DNA of 64,000 nt from assembly GCA_023375785.1 (NCBI GenBank), contig SZWC01000033.1, positions 435,216 through 499,215 of the forward strand, given 5' to 3'. The position numbers and the translations under genes are program-made. The number at the start of each line of letters is the position of its first letter. Within the stretch, counting starts at the first letter, position 1. A model generated the notes under the pieces. That model did no database searches, had not been told where the DNA came from, and saw only the letters and a program-made list of their open reading frames with translations. Source of the stretch: Penium margaritaceum. Lineage: Eukaryota; Streptophyta; Zygnematophyceae; Desmidiales; Peniaceae. This document shows, one piece after another, positions 46,890 to 59,100 of the stretch.

Positions 46890-47780
46890 CGTGTTGTGAT
46901 ACGTCAACTCTACCTTCGAGCCTAAGCCGTGGGGGGGTAGGGGGGATGTCATAATGCGGTCTCAAATCTGTCCTCCAGGTCGTCCACGGAATATCCCTCT
47001 AGGGGGGTGGGAGGGAGTATTCCAGTGAAGACACCTACGCATAATAAATCAACAAAAACCGACCTGGTGTCAAAGGGAAAAACCTTTTGCTATTTATTGA
47101 CTAGCAAGTACAAAGAGTTTAAACAAGTAGTGGAACGGTGTGGCTACCATGCACAATGACCAACCAGATTAGGCATGTGTAACTCACCATGACCAATTGA
47201 TTTTACTATGTGTGGTCAACGTTCACAACCCATAGTATGGGTCACGAACTGTCAGAGGGGGAAACAATGGTTTGGGAATACTAGATACCAACGAGCAAGC
47301 ACAATGACCTTCAGTCAGTAGTAGTACGGTGTGGCTACCATGCACAATGACCGTCCAAAGTAGGCATGTGTACTCCCTTTGACCAAAGAAATCCGCTGTG
47401 TTTGTGGTCAATGTTGACAACTCATAATACGCGTCACAAATGGTCAGAGGGGGAAACAATGGTTTGAGAACACCAAGTATCAACTAGAAAGCACAAGGAG
47501 CTGCAATACGTTTTTGCACGGTAGGGATGCCATGCACGATGACCAACCAAAGTAGGCATATGTCACTGACCATGACCAAATAATGTCACCATTTATGGTA
47601 CACTTTTACAACTCATAACACGAGTCACAAATGGTCAGAGTGGAAAAGAATGGTTTCTCAATACTAGTTATCCACTAGAAAGTACAAATACATTCAATAT
47701 GTAGTGGCACAGTGTGGCTACAATGCACAGTGACCAACCAAAGAATGCATATGTCACTGACCATGAACAAAGAATTTCAC

Positions 47781-47808
47781 ATCATGTGGTCAATGTTGAC
47801 CACATGAT
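47781..47808 (+). repeat. Hairpin from a fold-back copy in a C monomer
   Basis: ATCATGTGGTCAA, loop TG, TTGACCACATGAT is a perfect 13-bp stem. The ordinary sequence at this point is CATGTGGTCAATGTTGACAACTCAC, so the right arm was copied from the left on the opposite strand. It is immediately followed by a 24-bp direct copy of downstream sequence. Confidence 0.92.
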
Positions 47809-47876
47809 GGTTTGGGAACACTATCAGTCATAGATATTCAGAGGGGGTAACAATGGTTTGGGAACACTATCAGTCA
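47807..47876 (+). repeat. 24-bp direct repeat of local origin
   Basis: The 24-bp string starting ATGGTTTGGGAACAC and ending CAGTCA occurs at 47807-47830 and 47853-47876. The second is in its normal place in the C monomer. The first replaces the usual AACTCACAACACGA and is joined to the hairpin, so it appears templated by the second. Confidence 0.9.
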
Positions 47877-49371
47877 ACAAGAAAGCACAACGACCTTTGA
47901 TACGTGGTGACACGACGTGCTAACCATGCACAATGACAAACATAAGTAGGAATATGTCACTAGTCATGACCAAACGGATTTCAGAGTGTGTGGTCAACGT
48001 TGAAAACGCAAAACACGAGTCACAAATGGTCAGGGGGGGAACCATGTGTTGGGAACACTAGTTATAAACTATCAAGTAGAACGATTTTCAACAAGTAGTG
48101 GCACGGTGTGGTTAGCGTGCACAGTGACCAACCAAAGGATGCATATGTCACTGACTATGACCGAAGTAGTCCACTATGTGTGTTCAACATTGACAACTCA
48201 TAACACAAGTCACAAATGGTCAGAGGCGGAACCAATGGTCTGGGAACATCAGGTATTGACTAGCAAGCACAAGGACCTTCAACAAGTTGTGGCATGGTGT
48301 GGATACCATGCAGGATGACCAACCAATGTAGGCATATGTCACTGACCATGACCAAATAATGTCAATAAGCGTGGTAAACTTTGACAGCCCATAACAAGAG
48401 TCACAAATGGTTAAGTGTGGAAGACAATGGTTTGTGAACACTAGTTCTCAAGTAGCAAGTACAAATACCTTCAATATGTAGTGGCAGAGCGTGGCTACCA
48501 TGCACAGTGACCAACCAAAGTATGCATATGTCACTGACCATGACCAACGAATTTCACTTCATGTGGTCAGCGTTGACAACTCACAACACAAGTCACACAT
48601 AGACAAAGGGGGATAACAATGGTTTGGGAATACTACCTATTAAGCAGAAAGCACAAATACCTTTAATATGTAGTGACATGGCGTGGTAACCATGTATAGT
48701 GACAAACCAAAGGAGGCATATGTCACTAACCATGACCAAACGAATTTCACAGTGTGTGGTCAATATTGAAAACTCATAACACGAGTCACAAATGGTGAGA
48801 GGGGAAAACAATGGATTTGGAACACTAGTTGTCAACTAGCAAGTTCGAATAAGTTGAATAAGAAGTGGCACGGTTTGGCTAGCGTGCACAGTGACCAACC
48901 AATGGATGAATATGTCACTGACTATGACCGAAGTAATCCAGTATGCGTGGTCAACATTGACAACTCATGACACGAGTCACAAATGGTCAGAGGAAGAGAC
49001 AATGGTTTGGGAACCCTATACATGGAATAGAAAGGACAAATAACTTCAATACGTAGTGGCACGATGTGGCTACTATGCACACGAAACAACCAAACCAGGC
49101 ATATGTCACTGACCATGAGCAAAGAATTTCAATATGGATGGTCAACGTTCACCAACCATAACACGAGTGACAAATGGTCAGAGGGGGGAACAGTAGTTCG
49201 GGAATATCAGTTTTCAACTTGCAGGTACAACGCCCTTCAATCAGTAGTAGCACGGTGTGGCTACCATGCACAATGACTGACCAAAGTAGGCATATGTACT
49301 GCTTTTGAAAAAACAAATCTGCTGTGTGTGATCAACGGTGACAACTCATGATACGAGTCACAAATGGTCAG

Positions 49372-50104
49372 AGGGGGAAACAATGGTTTGGGGACACCAA
49401 GTATCAAATATGAAGCACAAGGAGCTTCAATACGTTGTGGCACGTTGTGGCTACAATGCACAGTGACCAACCAATGTATGCATATGTCACTGACCATGAA
49501 CAAAGAATTTCACTTCATGTGGTCAGCGTTGAAAACTCACAACACAAGTCACTGATAGTCGGAGGGGGTAACAATGGTTTAAGAACAGTAGCTATCAACT
49601 AGAAAGCACAAAGACCTTCAATACATAGTGACACGTTGTGGTAACCACATACAGTGACAATCCAAACTAGGCATATGTCATTAACCATGACCAAAGAATT
49701 TCAATAAGGGTGGTCAACATTCACAACCCATAACATGAGTCACAAATGGTCAAAGGGGGAAAACATGGGTTTAAAACACTATGTATCTTCTAGCAAGTAC
49801 AACTATGTTTTGTATGTATTGGCACAGTGTGGCTACAGTGCACAATGACCTACTCAAGTAGGCATAAATCACTGCTCACGACCAAAGAATTTTAGTGTGT
49901 GTGGTCAAGGTTCACAACTCATAATACAAGTCAAAAATGGGCAGAGGGAGAAACAATGGTTTGGGAATACTTGGTATCGACTAGCAAGTACAAAGACCTT
50001 TGATAAGTGGTGGCACAGTGTAGCTACCATGCACAATGACCCACCAAAATGTACTTGTGTCACTGAATATCATAAAAAGACTTTCACTGTGTGTAGTCTA
50101 CTTT
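49372..50104 (+). repeat. Super-unit 5 trailer (A/B hybrid, C', P1, P2)
   Basis: A (GGGGACACCAAGTATC) changes into B at about 49435-49455 (GTGGCACGTTGTGGCTACAATGC) and passes directly to C' (AGCTATCAACTAG near 49590), P1 (near 49785) and P2 (near 49970). No complete hexamer remains in this super-unit, which explains its 3.8-kb length. Confidence 0.83.
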
Positions 50105-50329
50105 CCTTTTTACGGCAGGTCAATCGAAGCAATGGTTGAGAGCTTATTCAAGCTCAAAATTGCAGAATTTGAAATTCCGTCTGCGTTAATCTTTTTATGA
50201 TTAAACTAACTTTGTTATCATTTATACTTTTGAAAACTACCCTCTAATACTACACCCCCTTCTTTTATGCCATTTACCCATGGAAACCCTTATAATGTCA
50301 TTTGGACATCATATGAACACCATGTGCGC

Positions 50330-50384
50330 TGGCTTAGTGCTTATAGAGTTAGATTCTGGAGCGGTAGGTCCTGGGTTTGAATCA
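50330..50384 (+). promoter_or_regulatory. tRNA-like pol III A/B boxes, spacer copy 6
   Basis: TGGCTTAGTGC and GGGTTTGAATCA are about 43 bp apart, as in the other spacer copies. Confidence 0.55.
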
Positions 50385-50439
50385 TCGTACGCGCAATATA
50401 GAGTAGGCTCGCGACCCAGGGGGGGGGGGGGGGTTGGGG

Positions 50440-50766
50440 NNNNNNNNNNNNNNNNNNNNNNNNNNNNNNNNNNNNNNNNNNNNNNNNNNNNNNNNNNNNN
50501 NNNNNNNNNNNNNNNNNNNNNNNNNNNNNNNNNNNNNNNNNNNNNNNNNNNNNNNNNNNNNNNNNNNNNNNNNNNNNNNNNNNNNNNNNNNNNNNNNNNN
50601 NNNNNNNNNNNNNNNNNNNNNNNNNNNNNNNNNNNNNNNNNNNNNNNNNNNNNNNNNNNNNNNNNNNNNNNNNNNNNNNNNNNNNNNNNNNNNNNNNNNN
50701 NNNNNNNNNNNNNNNNNNNNNNNNNNNNNNNNNNNNNNNNNNNNNNNNNNNNNNNNNNNNNNNNNN
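50440..50766. other. Assembly gap (327 N) in poly-G region
   Basis: It is flanked on the left by a G15 tract, TT and GGGG, and on the right by G8. It is the largest gap in the window and probably includes spacer sequence between the two G tracts. Confidence 0.95.
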
Positions 50767-50923
50767 GGGGGGGGTGTCATAATGTGGCCGCAAATCTGTC
50801 CTCCAGGTCATCCATGGAACATCCCTCTAGGGGGGTGGGAGGGAGTATTCAAGTGAAGACACCTACGTGTAACAAATCAACAAAATCCAACCTAGTGTCA
50901 AAGGGAGAAACCCTTTGCTATTT

Positions 50924-53103
50924 ATTGACTAGGAAGTACAAAGAATTTAAACAAGCAGTGGAACGGTGTGGCTATCATGCACAATGACCAACCAGATTAG
51001 GCATGTTCCACTTACCATGACCAAGTCATTTTACTATGTGTGGTCAACGTTCGCAACCCATAATATGGGTCACGAATTGTCAGAGGGGGAAACAATGGTT
51101 TGGGAATACTAGATACCAACTAGCAAGTACAAGGACCTTCAGTCAGTAGAAGCACGATGTGGCTACCATGCACAATGACCGACCAAAGTAGGCATGTGTA
51201 CTGCCTTTGACCAAAGAAATCCGCTGTGTGTGGTCAACGTTGACAACTCATAATGCGAGTCACAAATGGCCAGAGGGGGAACCAATGGTTTGAGAACACC
51301 AAGTATCAACTAGCAAGCACAAGGATGTGCAATACGTTTTGGCACGGTGTGGATACCATGCGCGATGACTAACCAAAGTAGGCATATGTCACTGACCATG
51401 ACCAAATAATGTCACCATGTGTGGTACACTTAGACAACTCATAACACGATTCACAAATAGTCAGAGTGGAAGATAATGGTTTCTCGATACTAGTTATCAA
51501 CTAGAAAGAACATATACCTTCAATATGTAGTGGCACAGTAAGGCTACAATGCACAGTGACCAACCAAAGTATGCATATGTCACTGACCATGAACAAAGAA
51601 TTTCACTTCATGTGGTCAATGTTGACAACTCACAACACAAGTCATAGATATTCTGAGGGGGTAAAATTGGTTTGGGAACACTATCTATCAACAAGAAAGC
51701 ACAAAGTCCTTCGATACGTAGTGACACGACGTGGTAACCATGTACAATGACAAACCAAAGTATGCATATGTCACTAACCATGACCAAACGGGTTTCAGAG
51801 TGTGTGGTCAACATTGAAAATGCAAAACACGAGTCACAAGTGGTCAGCGGGAAACCATGACCAACCAAAGGATGCATATGTCACTGACTATGACTGAAGA
51901 AGTCCACTATGTGTGGTCAACATTGACAACTCATAACACGAGTCACAAATGGTCAGAGGCGGAACCAATGGTCTGGGACCATCAGGTATCAACTAGCAAG
52001 CACAAGGACCTTCAACAAGTTGTGGCACGGTGTGGATACCATGCACGATGACCAACCAAAGTAGGCATATGTCACTGGCCATGACCAAATAATGTCAATA
52101 AGTGTGGTAAACGTTGACAGCTCAAAACACGAGTCACAAATGGTCAGAGTGGAAGAAAATGGTTTGTGAATACTAGTTATGGAGTAGCAAGTACAAATAC
52201 CTTCAATATGTAGTGGCACAGCATGGCTACCCTGCACAGTGACCAACCAAAGTATGCATGTGTTTCTGACCATGACCAACGAATTTCACTTCATGTGGTC
52301 AGCGTTGACAACTCACAATACGAGTCACATATAGTCAAAGGGGGGTAACAATGGTTTGGGAACACTAGCTATTAACCAGAAAGCACAAATACCTTTAAAA
52401 TGTAGTGACATGGCGTGGTAACCATGTACAGTGACAACCCAAAGTAGGCATATGTCACTAGCCATGACCAAACAAATTTCACTATGTGTGGTCAATATTA
52501 AGAACTCATAACACGAGTCACAAATGGTGAGAGGGGGAAACACTGGATTGGGAACACTAGTTATCAACCAGCAAGTACAAAGAATTTAAACAAGAAGTGG
52601 CACGGTTTGGCAAGCGTGCACAGTGACCAACCAAAGGATGAATACGACATTGACTATGACCGAAGAAATCCATTATGCGTGGTCAATATTGACAACTCAT
52701 AACACAAGTCACAAATGGTCAGAGGGAGAGACAATGGTTTTGGAACCCTATGCATAGACTAGAAAGGAAAAATAACTTCAATACGTAGTGGCACGGTGTG
52801 GCTACCATGCACACCAAACAACCAAACTAGGCATATGTCACTGACCATGACCAAAAATTTTCAATATGGATGGTCAACGTTCACCAACCATAACACGAGT
52901 CACAAATGGTCAGAGGGGGGGACAATGGTTCGGGAATAACAGTTTTCAACTAGCAAGTACAACGCCCTTCAATCAGTAGTGGCACGGTGTGGCTACCATG
53001 CACAATGACTGACAAAAGTAGGCATATGTACTGCCTTTGACCAAAGAAATCCGCTGTGTGTGGTCAACGTTGACAACTCATAACACGAGTCACAGATTGT
53101 CCG
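50924..53103 (+). repeat. Super-unit 6 leader (X0, X1, A-D, A'-F')
   Basis: All leader types are recognisable in order (X1 near 51110, A' near 51985, F' near 52945). The first D is shortened: near 51857 the sequence jumps from GGGAAACCATG to ACCAACCAAAGGATGC, losing roughly 100 bp of the monomer. Confidence 0.86.
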
Positions 53104-56100
53104 AGGGGGAAACAATGGTTTGGGAACACCAAGTATCAAATAGGAAGCACAAGGAGCTTCAATATGTTGTGGCACAGTGTGGATACCATGTACGATGACC
53201 AACTAAAGTAGGCATCTGTCACTGACCATGACCAAATAATGACACTAAGTGTGGTAAACCTTGACAACTCATAACACGAGTCACAAATGGTCAAGGTGCA
53301 ACATAATGGTTTGTGAGTACTAGTTATTGACTAGCAAGTACAAATACCTTCAATATGTAGTGGCACAGTGTGGCTACAATGCACACTGACCAACCAAAGT
53401 ATGCATATGTCACTGACCATGAACAAAGAATTTCACTTCAGGTGGACAGCATTTACAACTCACAACACGGGTCACAGATAGTCAGAGGGGGCTAACAATG
53501 GTTTGGGAACACTAGCTGTGAACAAGAAAGCACAAAGACCTTTGATTCACAATGACACGGTGTGGTAACCATGTAGAGTAACAAACCAAAGTAGGCATGT
53601 GTCACAAACCATGACCAAACGGATTTCACAGTGTGTGGTCAACGTTGAAAACTCATAACACGAGTCACAACTGGTCAGTGGGGGAAACCATGGGTTGGGA
53701 ACACTAGTTATCAACTAGCAAGTAGAAAGATTCTGAACAAGTAGTGGCACGGTGTGGCTACCATGCACAATGACTGACAAAAGTAGGCATATGTACTGCC
53801 TTTGACCAAAGAAATCCGCTGTGTGTGGTCAACGTTGAAAACTCATAACACGAGTCACAACTGGTCAGTGGGGGAAACCATGGGTTGGGAACACTAGTTA
53901 TCAACTAGCAAGTAGAAAGATTCTGAACAAGTAGTGGCACGGTGTGGCTAGCGTGCACAGTGAGCAGCTAAAGGATGCACACGTCACTGACTATGACCAA
54001 AGAAGTCCACTATGTATGGTCAACATTGACAACTCATAACACGAGTCACAAATGGTCAGAGGGAGAGAAAATGATTTGGGAACCCTATGTATCAACTAGA
54101 AAGGAAAAAGAACTTCAATACCTAGTGGCACGGTGTGGGTACTATGCACACCAAACAACCAAACTAGGCATATGTCACCGACCATGATAAACGAATTTCA
54201 ATATGACAGGTAAACATTCACCAACCATAACACGAGTCACGAAGGGTCAGAGGGGGAAACAATGGTCTGTGAATATCAGTTCTCAACTAGCAAGTACAGC
54301 GACCTTAACTCAGTATAAGCACGGAGTGGCTACCATGCACAATGACTGACCAGAGTAGGCATATGTGCTACCTTTGACCAAAGAAATCCGATGTGTGTGG
54401 TCAGCATTGACAACTCATAATAGGAGTCACAAATTGTCACAGGGGGAAACAATGGTTTGGGAACACCAGGTATAAGCTAGCAAGCACAAGGACATTCAAT
54501 ACGTTGTGGCACGGTGTGGATACCATGCACGATGACCAACCAAAGTAGGCATATATCACTAACCATGACCAAGTAATGTCACTAAGTGTGGTAAATTTTG
54601 ACAACTCATAACACGAGTCACAAATGGGCAGTGGGGGAGACCATTGGTTGGGAACACTAGTTCTCAACTAGCAAGTAGAAATGTTTTCAACAAGTATTGG
54701 CACGGTGTGGCTAGCGTGCACAGTAACCAACCAAATGATGCATGTGTCACTGACTATAACCAAAGAAGTCCACTATTTGTGGTCAACATTGACATTTCAT
54801 AACACGAGTCACAAATGGTCAGAGGGAGAGACAATAGTTTAGGAACCCTATGTATGAACTAGAAAGGACAAAGAACTTCAATACGTAGTGGCACGGTGTG
54901 GCGAATATGCACACCAAACAACCAAACTAGGCATATGTCCCTGACCATGACCAACGAATTTCAACATGGGTGGTCAACGTTGACCAACCATAACACGAGT
55001 CACAAACGGTAAGGGGAGGAAACAATGCTATGGGAATATCACTTCTCAACTAGCAAGTACAATGACATTCATTCAGTACTAGCACGGTGTGGCTACCATG
55101 CACAATGACCGACAAAAGTAGGCGTATGGACTGCCTTTGACCAAAGAAATCCGCTGTGTGTGGTCAACGTTCACAACACATAATACGAGTCACAAATGGT
55201 CAGAGAGGAAAACAATGCTTTGGGAACACCATGTATCAAATAGCAAGCACAAGGAGCTTCAATACGTTGTGGCACAGTGTGGATACCATGCACGATGAAC
55301 AACCAAAGTAGGCATATGTCAATGACCATGACCAAATAATGGCAGTAAGTGTGGTAAACCTTGACAACTCATAACAAGAGTCACAAATGGTCAGGGTGAA
55401 AGACAATGATTTTTGAATACTAGTTATCGACTAGCAAGTACAAATACCTTCAATATGTAGTGGCACAATGTGGCTACAATGCACAGTGACCAACAAAAGT
55501 ATGCATATGTCACTGACCATGAACAAAGAGTTTCACTTCATGTGATCAACATTTAAAACTCACAACACGGGTCACAGATAGTGAGAGGGGGCTAACAATG
55601 GTTTGGGAACACTAGCTGTCAACAAGAAAGGACAAAGAAGTTTGATACGCAATGACATGGCATGGTAACCATGTACAGTGACAAACCAAAGTAGGCATGT
55701 GTAACAAACCATGACCAAACGGATTTCACAGTGTGTGGTCAACGTAAAAAACTCATAACATGAGTTACAAATAATCACTGGGGGAGACCATGGGATGGGA
55801 ACACTAGTTATCAACTAGCAAGTAGAAAGATTTTCAACATGTAGTGGCACGGTGTAGCTAGCGTGCACAGTGACCAACCAAAGGATGCATATGTCACTGA
55901 CTATGACCAAAGAAGTCCACTATGTGTGGTCAACAATGACAACTCATAACACGAGTCACAAATGGTCAGAGGGAGAGACAATGGTTTGGGAACCCTACGT
56001 ATCAACTAGAAGGACAAAGAACTTCGATACGTAGTTTCACCGTGTGGCTACTATGCACACCAAACAACAAACTAGGCATATGTCACTGACCATGACCAAA

Positions 56101-59100
56101 TGATTTCGTTATGGGTTGTCAACATTGACCAACCATACCACGAGTCACAAACAGTCAGGGGAGGAAACAATGCTATGGGAATATCAGATTTCAACTAGCA
56201 AGTACAACCACCTTCAGTCGGTAGTAGCACGGTGTGGCTACCATGCACAATGACCGACCAAAGTAGGCATATGTACTGCCTTTGACCAAAGAAATCCGCA
56301 GTGTGTGGTCTACGATGCCAACTCATAATACAAGTCACAAATGGTCAGAGGGAGAAACAATGGTTTGAGAACACCGAGTATCAGATAGCAAGCATGAGGA
56401 GCTTCAATACCTCGTGGCATAGTGTGGATACCGTGCACGATGACCAATCAAACTAGGCATATATCACTGACCATGACCAAATAATGGCACTAAGTGTGGT
56501 AAACCTTGACAACTCATAACACGAGTCACAAATGGTCAAGGTGGAAGATAACGGTTTATGAATAATAGTTTTTGACTAGCAAGTACAAATACTTTCAATA
56601 TGTAGTGGCACAGTGTGGCTACAATGCACAGTGACCAACCAAAGTATGCATAAGTCACTGACCATGAACAAAAACGTTCACTTAAGGTGGTCAACATTTA
56701 CAACTCACAACACCGATCACAGATAGTCAGAGGGGGCTAGCAATGGTTTGGGAACACTAGCTGTCAACAAGAAACCACAAAGACCTTCGATACGTAATGA
56801 CACGGCGTGGTAACCATGTACAGTAACAAACCAAAGTAGGCATGTGTCACAAACCATGACCAGACGGATTTCACAGTGTGTGGTCAACGTTGAAAACGTA
56901 TAACACGCGTCACAACTGGCCAGTGGGGGAAACCATGGCTTGGGGACACTAGTTATCAACTAGCAAGTAGAACAATTTTGAACAAGTAGTAGCATGGTGT
57001 GGCTAGCATGCACAGTGACCAACCAAAGGATGCACACGTCACTGACTATGACCGCAGAAATCCACTATGTATGGTCAACATTGACAAATCATAACACGAG
57101 TCACAAATGGTCAGAGGGAGAGAATATGATTTGGGAACCCTATGTATCGACTAGAAAGGACAAAGAACTTCAATACGTAGTGGCACAGCGTGGATACTAT
57201 GGACACCAAACAACCAAACTAGGCATATGTCTCTGACCATGATGAACGAATTTCAATATGGGTGGTCAATGTTCACCAACCATAACACGAGTCACAAAGG
57301 GTCAGAGGGGGAAAGAATGGTCTATGAATGTCAGTTCTCAACAAGCAAGTACAGCGACCTTCAATCAGTATAAGCACAATGTGGCTACCATGCACAATGA
57401 CTGACCAAAGTAGGCATATGTACTGCCTTTTACCAAAGAAATTCGATGTGTGTGGTAAGCATTGACAACTCATAATAGGAGTCACAAATGGTCACAGGGG
57501 GAGAAAATGGTTTGGGAACACCAGGTATCGACTAGCAAGCACAAGGACCTTCAAAACGTTGTGGCACAATGTGGATACCATGCACCATGACCAACCAAAG
57601 TAGGCATATGTCACTCACCATGACCAAGTAATGTCACTAAGTGTGGTAAACATTGACAACTCATAACACGAGTCACAAATGGTCAGGGTGGACGATAATG
57701 GTTTGTGAATACTAGTTATCGATTAGCAAGTACAAATACCTTCAATATGTAGTGGCACAGCTTGGCTACCGTGCACAGTGACCAACCAAAGTATGCATAT
57801 GTCACTGGCCATGACCAACAAATTTCTCTTCATGTGGTCAGCGTTGACAACTCACAACACGAGTCACTGATAGTTAGAAGGGTTAACAATGGTTTGGGAA
57901 CACTAGCTATCAACTAGAAAGCACAAGGACCTTTGAAATGTAGTGGCACGGCGTGGTATCCATGTACAGTGACAAACCAAAGTAGGCATATGTCACAAAC
58001 CATGACCAAACGGATTTCACAGTGTGGGGTCAACGTCGAAAACTCATAACACGAGTCACAAATGGTCAGTGGGGGAGACCATGGGTTGGGAACACTAGTT
58101 ATCAACTAGCAGTAGAAATGTTTTCAACAAGTAGTGGCACGGTGTGGCTAGCATGCACATTGACCAACCAAAGGATGCATATCACACTGACTATAACCGA
58201 AGAAGTCCACTATGTGTGGTCAACATTGACAGCTCATAACACGAGTCACAAATGGTCACAGGGAGGGACAATGGTTTGGGAACCCCATGTATGAACTAGA
58301 AAGGACAAAGACCTTCAATACGTAGAGGCACGGTGTGGCAAATATGCACACCAAACAACCAAAGTAGGCATATGTCACTGACCATGACCAAAGAATTTCA
58401 ACATGGGTGGTCAACGTTGACCAACCATAACACAAGTCACAAACGGTAAGGGGAGGAAACAATGCTATGGGAATATCAGTTCTCAACTAGCAAGTACAAT
58501 GACCTTCAGTCAGAAGTAGCACAGTGTGGCTTCCATGCACAGTGACCGACAAAGGTAAGCATATGTACTGCCTTTGACCAAAGAAATCCGCTATGTGTAG
58601 TCAACGTTGACAACTGATAATACAAGTCACGAATGGTCAGAGGGGAAAACAATACTTTGGGAACACCAAGTATCAAAAAGCAAGCACAAGGAGCTTCAAT
58701 ACATTGTGGCACAGTGTGGATACCATGCACGATGACCTACCAAAGTAGGCATATGTCAATGACCATGACCAAATAATGGCACTCAGTGTGGTAAACCTTG
58801 AAAACTCATAACACGAGTCACGAATGGTCAGGTTGGAAGACAATGATTTGTGAATACTACTTATCGACTAGCAAGTAAAAATACCTTCAATATGTAGAGG
58901 CACAATGTGGCTACAATGCACAGTGACCAACCAAAATATGCATATGTCACTGACCATGAACAAATAATTTCACTTCATGTGATCAATATTTAAGACTCAC
59001 AACAGGGGTCACAGATAGTCAGAGGGGGCTAACGATGGTTTGGGAAGACTAGCTGTCAAAAATAAAGGACAAAGACATTTGATACACAATGCCACGGCGT

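Larger units (their letters stand above)
46557..47095 (+). repeat. Super-unit spacer, copy 5 (complete, no gap)
   Basis: This is the second gap-free copy. The tRNA-like head is at about 46782-46836 and a G20 homopolymer at 46870-46889 directly precedes CGTGTTGTGATACG. The right arm starts at about 46948. Against copy 3 (G10), it shows that the G tract varies in length between otherwise very similar copies. Confidence 0.88.
47096..49371 (+). repeat. Super-unit 5 leader (X0, X1, A-D, A'-F')
   Basis: All leader types are present in order: X1 near 47285, A 47475, B 47665, C 47870 (rearranged), D 48060, A' 48250, B' 48445, C' 48640, D' 48830, E' 49020, F' 49210. Confidence 0.86.
50105..50923 (+). 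repeat. Super-unit spacer, copy 6, with SINE-like head and large gap
   Basis: The left arm and tRNA-like head are present (A box 50330-50340, B-box-like GGGTTTGAATCA at 50373-50384). The G tract then enters a 327-N gap, and after it only the end of the second G tract and the GTCATAATG arm (50776) remain. The TGTTGTGATACCTC segment seen in the other copies is therefore hidden in the gap or missing. Confidence 0.83.
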
